DNA of 13,469 nt from Clostridia bacterium. GTDB lineage: Bacteria > Bacillota > Clostridia > Christensenellales > CAG-314. The DNA lies in contig JAFTNE010000136.1 of assembly GCA_017452035.1 (NCBI GenBank), positions 1 to 13,469 of the forward strand, in the 5' to 3' direction. Positions 8,170 through 13,469 of the stretch are shown here, piece after piece. The notes beneath the pieces were generated by a model. It searched no databases, was not told the DNA's origin, and was given only the letters and a program-made list of their open reading frames with translations. The position numbers and the translations under genes are program-made. Position 1 is the stretch's first letter; each line of letters starts with the position of its first letter.

Positions 8170-9165
8170 CTACACTCCAAAAGCTAAAAGAAAGGCGATT
8201 ACAAGCATCGTTACAGTGCAATAGATTGTACAAATACGAGTCTCACTATGCCCCTTCTTTTGCAAATGATGATGATACGGTGCCATCAAAAAGATACGCT
8301 TGCCCTTTGTAATTTTGAAGTACACCACTTGTAAAATTACTGATACGCAACTAACAACAAACATAATTCCTATCAACGGAATAAACAGCGTCATGCGCGT
8401 AAAAATGCCACTACACGCCACCAATGCACCCAAGGCAAGTGAACCAGTGTCCCCCATAAATACGCTCGCGTTATTGCAATTGAACAGCAAAAATGCAAAC
8501 AACGCACCAATAGCTATATAACATAGTTTTACAACCTGCGTTGTTTGATTGTATGCATAGGTGTCACCCACACTACTATGATATGACAGCTCCTTGCCAA
8601 GTAGCAAAATCATACCAAACAAAAAACAAATAGTTGTTGACGTTGCAAGGCCATCGATGCCGTCCGTCAAATTGACACCATTTGTGCAAGCAAGGTAAAC
8701 AAACACAACAAATGGAACAATCCAAAAACCCAAATCGATTTGTTTGTCGCAAAAGGGAATTCGCAATACACTACCAATGGCAATATCGTTTTTAACAAAC
8801 AACGCTACCAATATGGCAATTGCAAGTTGCACCACCAGTTTTTGATAGGCTTTTAGTCCCATGTTACGGCGAAACTTTATCTTGATGAAATCATCCAAAA
8901 AGCCAACAATTGCATAAGCCAAAAACACGCAAAGTATCACAAGCGTGCCACGACTTTTTAAATCGCAAAATATACACGCCGAAATTGCTATTGCCAAAAT
9001 AAAGGCAATACCTCCCATTGTTGGCGTACCATTTTTTGTGTTGTGCTCTGCCACATAGTGCAGTATTTGTTGACCAGCCTTGGCCTTTTTGAGAATTGGC
9101 AAAAGCAACCAAATAAACAATAGGCTGATGGCAAAGGCTACCAGCGCAATAAAGTAGTTGTTCAT
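8170..9165 (-). CDS. mraY: Phospho-MurNAc-pentapeptide transferase MraY
   Basis: MraY transfers phospho-MurNAc-pentapeptide from UDP to undecaprenyl phosphate, forming lipid I at the inner face of the membrane. The 331-residue polytopic protein has about ten helices. Family motifs are HNTKNGTPTMGG (41-52), FLDDFIKI with the DD pair at 91-92, NLTDGIDGLA (165-174), and MGDTGSLALG (237-246) with the catalytic-type Asp239. PYHHHLQKKG follows near 297-306; the Trp usually seen after this stretch is His here. The start is ATG 9165 behind AAGGAG (GGAG at 9170-9173, a short 4-base spacer). The frame extends upstream to 9273 and into murE, but that stretch is not membrane-like and has no binding site. 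It follows murE directly: no murF lies between them. Confidence 0.97.
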   Translation of the reverse strand: MNNYFIALVAFAISLLFIWLLLPILKKAKAGQQILHYVAEHNTKNGTPTMGGIAFILAIAISACIFCDLKSRGTLVILCVFLAYAIVGFLDDFIKIKFRRNMGLKAYQKLVVQLAIAILVALFVKNDIAIGSVLRIPFCDKQIDLGFWIVPFVVFVYLACTNGVNLTDGIDGLATSTTICFLFGMILLLGKELSYHSSVGDTYAYNQTTQVVKLCYIAIGALFAFLLFNCNNASVFMGDTGSLALGALVACSGIFTRMTLFIPLIGIMFVVSCVSVILQVVYFKITKGKRIFLMAPYHHHLQKKGHSETRICTIYCTVTMLVIAFLLAFGV

Positions 9166-9215
9166 ACGTCTCCTTAGCATTTTTTGTAGCAGTTTGCCAC
9201 GACAATTACTTTGAC

Positions 9216-9237
9216 TTTCTTTGACTACACAAAGAAA
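9216..9237 (-). other. Small hairpin between murE and mraY
   Basis: TTTCTTTG and CAAAGAAA form an 8-base-pair stem with a 6-base loop, just after the murE stop in the 73-base gap before mraY. The stem is AT-rich and is not followed by a T-run on the minus strand, so it does not look like a terminator. It may be a processing or mRNA-stability element, or chance. Confidence 0.35.
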
Positions 9238-9238
9238 T

Positions 9239-10669
9239 TTATGTATTACGTGAAAGTAGCTTAGAAACCACATCTAAATCGGAGTAAGGAATCTTTTTGC
9301 TTCTAATTTCCTGATATCTTTCAGCGCCTTTGCCCAAAATTGCAATGGTGTCGTTACAGTTTGCCAACGACAACGCAAACTCGGTTGCCTGCGAACGATT
9401 TAGCACTACTTTGTATTTACAACTAAGTCGAGCAACAATGTCGTCGGCAATAACCTTTGGATCTTCAAACCGTGGGTTGTCATTTGTGACAACGGCAAAA
9501 TCGGCATACTTTGATACAACCTCTGCCATCAACGGACGCTTAAATTTGTCTCTGTTGCCACCACAACCAAAAACTACAATTAGTTGGCCTTGAGTAATGC
9601 CTTTCAAGTAGGATAAAATGTTATTGATGCCATCAGGAGTATGGGCAAAATCTATCACAATTTTTGCGCCATCACTGCGCACAAGTGTTTGGTTTCGGCC
9701 GTCAATATATTCCACCTCACTTACGGCATCTACTATTGTACTAATTGGAACACCCAGAACTGCCGATGCAGTGCATGCAGACAAAATGTTGTACAAATTG
9801 AACTGCCCTTTTAGTTTTGTTTTTGCAATAGCGCGACTGCCAAATAGGCTTAGTTCAAATGTTGTACAGTCGCCTTGCTGTTGAGCCTTTTGTATAAAGC
9901 AATCACAATTGTTGTTTAGTCCAAAAGATACCGACGGCAGTTGCGAATATATTTGCTCACCAAGTTTATCATCAACGTTAACAACGGCATTGGTCACAAC
10001 GTTACTATTAAAAAAACTACGCTTTACCTCGGCATACCTTTCCATGGTGTGGAAAAAGTCCAAATGGTCTTGGGAAAAATTGGTAAAAATTGCCACGTCA
10101 AAATGCAGTCCGTAAACTTTACTTAGAGCAATAGCGTGCGCAGAAACTTCCATCACAACAGTTTTGACGTTGTTTTGATACATTTGCTTGAACAATTTGT
10201 GCAGCAAAATTGGGTCGGGGGTGGTCAAATTGCACGCGAGATGTTGGTTATTGAAAAACACGCCATTTGTGCCCACCACAGCTGTGTTGCTACCACCCTT
10301 TTGCAATATGTTTTGCAATATGTAGGAGGTAGACGTTTTGCCATTTGTACCTACAATGGCAATAAGACGCATCTTGTCAGCACAATGCTCGTAAAAGTTT
10401 TTTGCGCATACCGACATTGCAATACGACAATTGGGTACAACAATTTGCAAAAGTGACGTATCTAACTTTTTTTCCGTAACTATTGCAACAGCACCATCCC
10501 CAATTACCTTACGAAAAAAATTATGTCCATCATATTGTTGCCCTTTAAGACAAAAAAATAAACTGCCTGCTTTTACTGTGGATGTATCGCAAGAAAGGGA
10601 TGTAATTTCCGGATTGTCTACACCTATCACTTGACACTTGAGGCCATTGATAATTTGTTGAATGTACAC
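9239..10669 (-). CDS. murE: UDP-MurNAc-tripeptide ligase MurE, meso-diaminopimelate type
   Basis: MurE adds the third stem-peptide residue to UDP-MurNAc-L-Ala-D-Glu using ATP. The 476-residue product has the N-terminal uridine-binding domain with SCDTSTVKAGSLFFCLKG. The P-loop IVGTNGKTSTSY is at 105-116. Next come TTPDP, VMEVSAHA (the MurE-type EVSSH position) and TNFSQDHLDFFHTMERY, followed by AEVKRSFF with the presumed carbamylated Lys216. The C-terminal domain has IDFAHTPDGI, VFGCGGNRDKFKRP and TNDNPRFEDP. The DNPR motif (397-400) is the known signature of meso-DAP-adding enzymes; lysine-adding ones differ there. The start is GTG 10669, behind GGAG at 10677-10680 with a 7-base spacer. A large hairpin with a T-tract ends exactly at that site, so expression may be set by attenuation. 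Confidence 0.96.
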   Translation of the reverse strand: MYIQQIINGLKCQVIGVDNPEITSLSCDTSTVKAGSLFFCLKGQQYDGHNFFRKVIGDGAVAIVTEKKLDTSLLQIVVPNCRIAMSVCAKNFYEHCADKMRLIAIVGTNGKTSTSYILQNILQKGGSNTAVVGTNGVFFNNQHLACNLTTPDPILLHKLFKQMYQNNVKTVVMEVSAHAIALSKVYGLHFDVAIFTNFSQDHLDFFHTMERYAEVKRSFFNSNVVTNAVVNVDDKLGEQIYSQLPSVSFGLNNNCDCFIQKAQQQGDCTTFELSLFGSRAIAKTKLKGQFNLYNILSACTASAVLGVPISTIVDAVSEVEYIDGRNQTLVRSDGAKIVIDFAHTPDGINNILSYLKGITQGQLIVVFGCGGNRDKFKRPLMAEVVSKYADFAVVTNDNPRFEDPKVIADDIVARLSCKYKVVLNRSQATEFALSLANCNDTIAILGKGAERYQEIRSKKIPYSDLDVVSKLLSRNT

Positions 10670-10676
10670 AATACTT

Positions 10677-10680
10677 CTCC
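10677..10680 (-). promoter_or_regulatory. Ribosome binding site deciding the GTG start of murE
   Basis: GGAG lies 7 bases before GTG 10669, immediately after the T-tract of the upstream hairpin (TTTGTTTGGAG on the minus strand). The longer open frame to 10717 would start inside the hairpin and is unlikely. Confidence 0.75.
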
Positions 10681-10734
10681 AAACAAAAATAATTTGCAAA
10701 ACAAGCAAAACTATCACTTGTCCTGCAAATTATT
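10681..10734 (-). terminator. Terminator or attenuator hairpin in the leader of murE
   Basis: In minus-strand RNA, AAUAAUUUGCAGGACAAG (10717-10734) pairs over 18 positions with CUUGUUUUGCAAAUUAUU (10688-10705) around an 11-base loop. Two of the pairs, in the middle of the stem, are G-U. On the plus strand the same positions would be A-C mismatches, so the structure favours minus-strand RNA. The stem runs into TTTTTGTTT and then the murE GGAG site. It lies 35 bases after the PBP stop and leaves no room for a promoter between the T-tract and murE, so complete termination would silence murE unless read-through occurs. The stem is AT-rich, and its termination strength is unknown. Confidence 0.75.
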
Positions 10735-10769
10735 GTATTACCTCTTATTAAAAATTATGAGCAAGCAAC

Positions 10770-11609
10770 TTACTCCATTGGTTCAATTTGTTTGTAGTTG
10801 ATGATTTCTCTAAAAATCAACCCAGCGTAGGGCGCAGCAACAATGGAACCATAGCTTTGGCCTTGTGGCTCATCAACGATAAACAAGCACAGGTATTTGG
10901 GGCTACTCGCTGGGAAAAACCCCACAAACGACGACACATACTTGCCTTGTGCCAATGCGCCATTTACAAACTTTTGCGCTGTACCAGTTTTTCCTCCCAC
11001 CTGATAACCTTCGATATAAGCATTTTTACCACCACCATCTGCAACAACACCTTGTAGCATTTTTGCAATTTGACCACTTGTTTGCTGACTTATCACACGA
11101 TTTACCATAGTTGGGTAAAAACGTTGCACTACCTGATTTGTCGTTGGATCGCTAATTTCCTTTACCAAATATGGTTGCATAAGTAACCCTCCATTTACTG
11201 CGGCAGCCGTTGCCATACACAGTTGCAATGGAGTTACAGCTATTGTTTGACCAAAACCAATGCGCGCCAAGTCGCCACGAGTAACAGCCGACTCGGCAAC
11301 GAGTAAGCCAGATTGCTCTCCTAAAAAATCGATACCAGTAGCTTTGCCATATCCAAACTTGTTGAGATAATCATACATCACTTCCTTACCCAAGGAAAGC
11401 GCGATATCTGTAAAAATAGGGTTACAACTGTTGTTTAGAGCTTGGGCTAACGTTTGATTGGAGTGTTTGCCGTTGGCATGCTTTGTCCAACACTTTATTT
11501 TCGATCCATCAATAATGCGAGTGCCTGCCGAGTTGCTAAACACGTGTGTGGCCGAAAATGCATTTGGATTGCCCTTGGCGTACTCCTCTAAGCAGGCAGC
11601 AGCCGTCAA
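10770..11609 (-). CDS. C-terminal part of the interrupted PBP (transpeptidase core)
   Basis: After the TAA the frame stays open for 287 codons. The sequence carries EPGSTFK, LNNSCNP (SxN motif), GQTIAVTPLQL and VGGKGTGTAQ-like KTGTAQ (KTG motif), which is the rest of a class B transpeptidase domain. The first possible independent start, TTG 11609, lies after the catalytic serine and lysine and has no Shine-Dalgarno site. A separately made C-terminal protein would therefore be inactive and without a signal peptide. This stretch is best read as the remainder of the upstream gene. Confidence 0.6.
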   Translation of the reverse strand: MTAAACLEEYAKGNPNAFSATHVFSNSAGTRIIDGSKIKCWTKHANGKHSNQTLAQALNNSCNPIFTDIALSLGKEVMYDYLNKFGYGKATGIDFLGEQSGLLVAESAVTRGDLARIGFGQTIAVTPLQLCMATAAAVNGGLLMQPYLVKEISDPTTNQVVQRFYPTMVNRVISQQTSGQIAKMLQGVVADGGGKNAYIEGYQVGGKTGTAQKFVNGALAQGKYVSSFVGFFPASSPKYLCLFIVDEPQGQSYGSIVAAPYAGLIFREIINYKQIEPME

Positions 11610-11633
11610 AACCTTAAATGTAGAGCCTGGCTC

Positions 11634-12506
11634 TTATATATCGGTAAGTAATGTGTTTTTAGAGTACTTCATCAGCGTTTCCAAGTCGTCACGAGGCAAA
11701 TTGTTTAGGTCCACGCTCGGCTTGGATGCCATAGCCAAAATTTCGCCTGTGGTTACATCTAATACAATACATCTTGCTCCCTGTGGGCTTTGCTGATGCA
11801 TGGCAAGTTGCAAAACGTTTTCCACTATCGTTTGAATAACAGCATCAATTGTCAGCGTTACCGTAAGCCCATTGACAGCAGAAATGTAGGACATTGCCCC
11901 GTCTTTCAATTCCTCTCCTACCAAGTCCGTTTCAGTAAGCAGTTTGCCGTCAATGCCTTGCAAGTACTTGTTGTAGTAAGATTCAATTCCCGTTTGGCCT
12001 ATGCCATCACTGGAAACAAACCCCAATACCTGCGACAAAAAGTCGCCATACACATAACTACGAACGCCTTTGCCAGCAATGTAGATTCCTTGTAAATTGC
12101 AATTTCTAATTGCCTCCACCTGTGATGAAGTTATTGTGTTAGCCAACGTAACTTCCGATACACCCCTGGATGTAATTTTGTCGTAAAGCTTTTGATAGTC
12201 CTTTTGCAAAATTTCTGCCAAAGTTTTGGCACATAAATGTGCATCAGTTACACTTTGTGGTCTAACATACAAACCATAGCTTGTTTGTGTTGTTGCAAGC
12301 AAACTGCCGTTAGTATCAACAATATCCCCTCTATAGGCCTTGATGGGTAAATCGCGTTGCCACTGGTCGCTTGCCTTTTGTTGCAAATCTTTACCCCAAA
12401 CTACTTGTATATACGCCAAACGCACAAATATGACCATAAACAAAAAAATTGCTGCCACCAAAAGTGTCAGCAATCGTTTTTTAGATAGATAGTAGTTGTT
12501 TTCCAA
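11634..12506 (-). CDS. N-terminal part of the interrupted PBP (anchor and dimerisation domain)
   Basis: This 290-residue part would be translated normally. It has a cytoplasmic basic start, one membrane anchor at about 9-31 (KRLLTLLVAAIFLFMVIFVR), and the PBP dimerisation (pedestal) domain, with AYRGDIVDTNGSLLATT (57-73) and GIGQTGIESYYN. The first strands of the transpeptidase domain follow, with LTIDAVIQ and QGARCIVLDVTTGEILAMAS. It ends at TLLTDI just before the active-site helix. Alone it would be a membrane-bound, catalytically empty fragment. Confidence 0.7.
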   Translation of the reverse strand: MENNYYLSKKRLLTLLVAAIFLFMVIFVRLAYIQVVWGKDLQQKASDQWQRDLPIKAYRGDIVDTNGSLLATTQTSYGLYVRPQSVTDAHLCAKTLAEILQKDYQKLYDKITSRGVSEVTLANTITSSQVEAIRNCNLQGIYIAGKGVRSYVYGDFLSQVLGFVSSDGIGQTGIESYYNKYLQGIDGKLLTETDLVGEELKDGAMSYISAVNGLTVTLTIDAVIQTIVENVLQLAMHQQSPQGARCIVLDVTTGEILAMASKPSVDLNNLPRDDLETLMKYSKNTLLTDI

Positions 12507-12507
12507 A

Positions 12508-13122
12508 TTATACTCCAAATACTCCGCACAACCAGTCGCACAATGAGTCAAACCAGTTGGTTTGTACGGAAGTATTTTGTGCGGGTCTTGTTTCTACTTG
12601 TGTATATGCCAAAGTATTGGATGCAGATGCGTCAACGTAGCCAAGTTGTTGAGCTTTGTTCATAAGTTCGGTGTAGTCCTCTTGAGATGCTACTTGTGTA
12701 ACCTCAGCAAGCTCTGTTTGAAGTTCGCTGTAAGCAGATTGTGCTGCAACTGCCGAAGCAAAGGAGCCACCAACGGATACGCCACAAAGTGTTACTGCCA
12801 AAACAAGCATCAATACCACTGCAACATAGCTTATTACAAGAGCCTTTGTTTTAGAACTTGTTTTTGCCATTGTTTGCTCGGGAGCATAGTTGCGAGCATA
12901 GGACATATTGATTGTTTGCGCAGATGGCATCAAATCAGGAGTTGATGTTGCCATTTCGCCTGTGGTTTGAGCGATATCACCAAGTTTTTGTTGAATTGCA
13001 GAAATTGAGAACTCTTGTGTATCAGCAGTATCAGCAAAATTGTTGAACAAAGGAGATGTATTTACGCCAGCGTATACATCATCAGTCATTGCTTGAGGTT
13101 GAAAGTTATTGCCGTATTGCAT
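12508..13122 (-). CDS. FtsL-like bitopic membrane protein
   Basis: The 204-residue product is not recognised from sequence alone. Its place between rsmH and the septal PBP gene and its topology are those of FtsL, the small divisome protein that works with DivIC and DivIB/FtsQ to activate FtsW-PBP. It has a long, polar, predicted cytoplasmic N-terminus (1-93), much longer than in typical FtsL. One membrane helix spans about 94-117 (ALVISYVAVVLMLVLAVTLC). A short extracytoplasmic segment (125-165) could form a weak coiled coil. The tail ends WFDSLCDWLCGVFGV, with Cys195 and Cys199 in a hydrophobic patch. The start is ATG 13122, with a strong AGGAGG at 13130-13135 and a 7-base spacer. Thirteen bases separate it from rsmH, and it abuts the PBP gene. 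The FtsL role is inferred from position and topology. Confidence 0.8.
   Translation of the reverse strand: MQYGNNFQPQAMTDDVYAGVNTSPLFNNFADTADTQEFSISAIQQKLGDIAQTTGEMATSTPDLMPSAQTINMSYARNYAPEQTMAKTSSKTKALVISYVAVVLMLVLAVTLCGVSVGGSFASAVAAQSAYSELQTELAEVTQVASQEDYTELMNKAQQLGYVDASASNTLAYTQVETRPAQNTSVQTNWFDSLCDWLCGVFGV
12513..12516 (-). promoter_or_regulatory. Ribosome binding site deciding the TTG start of the PBP gene
   Basis: GGAG lies 6 bases before TTG 12506, and the spacer contains the stop codon of the ftsL-like gene. The longer frame to 12551 would overlap that gene and adds a non-conserved Cys-rich stretch. Confidence 0.65.
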
Positions 13123-13129
13123 TGTAGTT

Positions 13130-13135
13130 CCTCCT
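13130..13135 (-). promoter_or_regulatory. Strong Shine-Dalgarno site of the ftsL-like gene
   Basis: AGGAGG read on the minus strand begins directly after the rsmH stop codon, 7 bases before ATG 13122. It is the best match to the anti-Shine-Dalgarno consensus in the window and fixes the start of the FtsL-like protein. Confidence 0.8.
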
Positions 13136-13469
13136 TTACTTTTTTTGGAACACTCTCAGCTTTGCGCTTTGAGAGCGAGAATTTTCTTTTAGTTCTTCTT
13201 CACTGGGAAGAATGGGTTTTTTGTTTACACAAAAGCCTTTGGCTCTGTGGTTGCATACGCAAATGGGAAGACTTGGTGGGCAGATACAATCTGTTGCCAA
13301 ATCGGCAAATGCATGTTTTACAATGCGATCTTCCAAACTGTGGAAGGTAATTATCGCAATTCTGCCATCTTCCTTCAAAAGGTCAACGGCGTTGTGTAAA
13401 AACTCTTCCAAGCCGTCCAGCTCCTTGTTGACTTCGATACGAAGTGCTTGAAAGGTTCTTTTGGCTGGA
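13136..13469 (-). CDS. rsmH: 16S rRNA (cytosine(1402)-N4)-methyltransferase RsmH, C-terminal part
   Basis: RsmH (MraW) methylates N4 of C1402 in 16S rRNA using S-adenosylmethionine; its gene commonly stands near the head of dcw clusters. Only the last 110 codons are in the window, and the N-terminus lies beyond the right edge. The family's C-terminal signatures are clear. [17 protein letters not shown] opens the fragment, followed by [18 protein letters not shown], and then [12 protein letters not shown] with its cysteine cluster. [20 protein letters not shown] and AKLRVFQKK close the protein at TAA 13136-13138. The ftsL-like gene follows with its Shine-Dalgarno site directly after the stop, so the two are likely in one transcript. 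Confidence 0.97.
   Translation of the reverse strand, partial: PAKRTFQALRIEVNKELDGLEEFLHNAVDLLKEDGRIAIITFHSLEDRIVKHAFADLATDCICPPSLPICVCNHRAKGFCVNKKPILPSEEELKENSRSQSAKLRVFQKK

Larger units (their letters stand above)
10770..12506 (-). pseudogene. ftsI: Class B penicillin-binding protein (FtsI/SpoVD type) with an in-frame TAA
   Basis: As a whole this is a septal D,D-transpeptidase gene of the PBP2b/FtsI/SpoVD class, the usual partner of FtsW for cross-linking new septal wall outside the membrane. It spans 579 codons including its stop, in one frame from TTG 12506 (GGAG at 12513-12516, spacer 6, one base after the ftsL stop) to TAA 10770-10772. Codon 291 (11634-11636) is TAA and splits it. Homologues have Tyr there in the motif YEPGSTFK. 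All three active-site motifs survive in frame beyond the stop: S295-T-F-K298, S360-C-N362 and K506-T-G508. No PASTA domain is present, unlike many SpoVD proteins. No frameshift, insertion or other decay is visible, which argues for a very recent mutation, a base error, or read-through. As written, the gene cannot give an active enzyme by normal translation. Confidence 0.88.

Noticed and set aside
10719..10733. Tiny leader peptide (TTG CAG GAC AAG TGA) in the murE hairpin
   Set aside because: It has only four codons, and the nearest GAGG is about 12 bases upstream. It has no run of a regulatory amino acid.
10770..11609. An independent gene for the C-terminal PBP half
   Set aside because: Its first possible start lies past the SxxK residues and has no Shine-Dalgarno site, and the frame is continuous with the upstream half apart from one stop codon.
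11634..11636. A genome-wide code with TAA read as tyrosine, or selenocysteine/pyrrolysine insertion
   Set aside because: TAA ends most genes here at family-typical lengths (FtsZ, MurA, FtsW, MurE, RsmH). Selenocysteine uses TGA and pyrrolysine uses TAG, so neither fits.
12506..12511. TATAAT on the minus strand at the ftsL-PBP junction as a promoter -10
   Set aside because: No acceptable -35 lies 16-18 bases upstream (CTGGTT at best), and the bases are explained by the ftsL stop and the PBP start spacer.
13150..13176. CTCTC/GAGAG hairpin near the end of rsmH
   Set aside because: It is short, bulged, lies in the conserved RS-AKLRV coding stretch, and has no T-tract at the stem on the minus strand.

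Overview
The window is a division and cell wall (dcw) gene cluster, with every gene on the minus strand. It is read from the right end to the left end. In transcription order it holds: the 3' end of rsmH (mraW), a small FtsL-like membrane protein gene, a class B penicillin-binding protein gene (FtsI/SpoVD type), murE, mraY, murD, ftsW, murA, ftsQ (divIB), ftsA, ftsZ, and asnS, which runs off the left edge. The gene set and order, moderately AT-rich DNA, strong GGAG-type Shine-Dalgarno sites at nearly every gene, frequent TTG and GTG starts, and a canonical sigma-A-type promoter suggest a Bacillota (Clostridia-like) bacterium. MurE carries the DNPR signature of meso-diaminopimelate ligases. No species is assigned.

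The genes fall into three blocks separated by RNA signals. Block 1 (13469 to 10770) is rsmH, ftsL-like and the PBP gene. Block 2 (10669 to 4539) is murE-mraY-murD-ftsW-murA, which covers UDP-MurNAc-peptide synthesis, lipid I formation and septal glycan polymerisation. Block 3 (4399 to 1) is ftsQ-ftsA-ftsZ-asnS, which covers the Z-ring, its membrane anchor, a divisome scaffold, and asparaginyl-tRNA synthesis. Between blocks 1 and 2 lies a long hairpin with a T-tract that ends directly at the murE ribosome binding site, an attenuator-like arrangement. Between blocks 2 and 3 lies an intrinsic terminator with the murA stop codon in its loop, followed by a promoter (TTGACT, 17 bp, TATAAT) driving ftsQAZ-asnS. 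Within blocks most genes overlap or lie within about 13 bases, which suggests translational coupling; the murE-mraY gap is 73 bases.

The most striking feature is an in-frame TAA at codon 291 of the PBP gene. It stands where family members have Tyr in YEPGSTFK, four codons before the catalytic serine. Reading frame and motifs are otherwise intact on both sides, so this is a point nonsense mutation, a sequence error, or a read-through site. Other notable points are the absence of murF, murG and murC from their usual places, an FtsL-like protein with a long cytoplasmic N-terminus and a Cys-containing tail, and an FtsA with a degenerate phosphate-2 motif. No RNA genes, mobile elements, CRISPR arrays or gene-free stretches over 300 bases were seen (the largest gap is about 140 bases).
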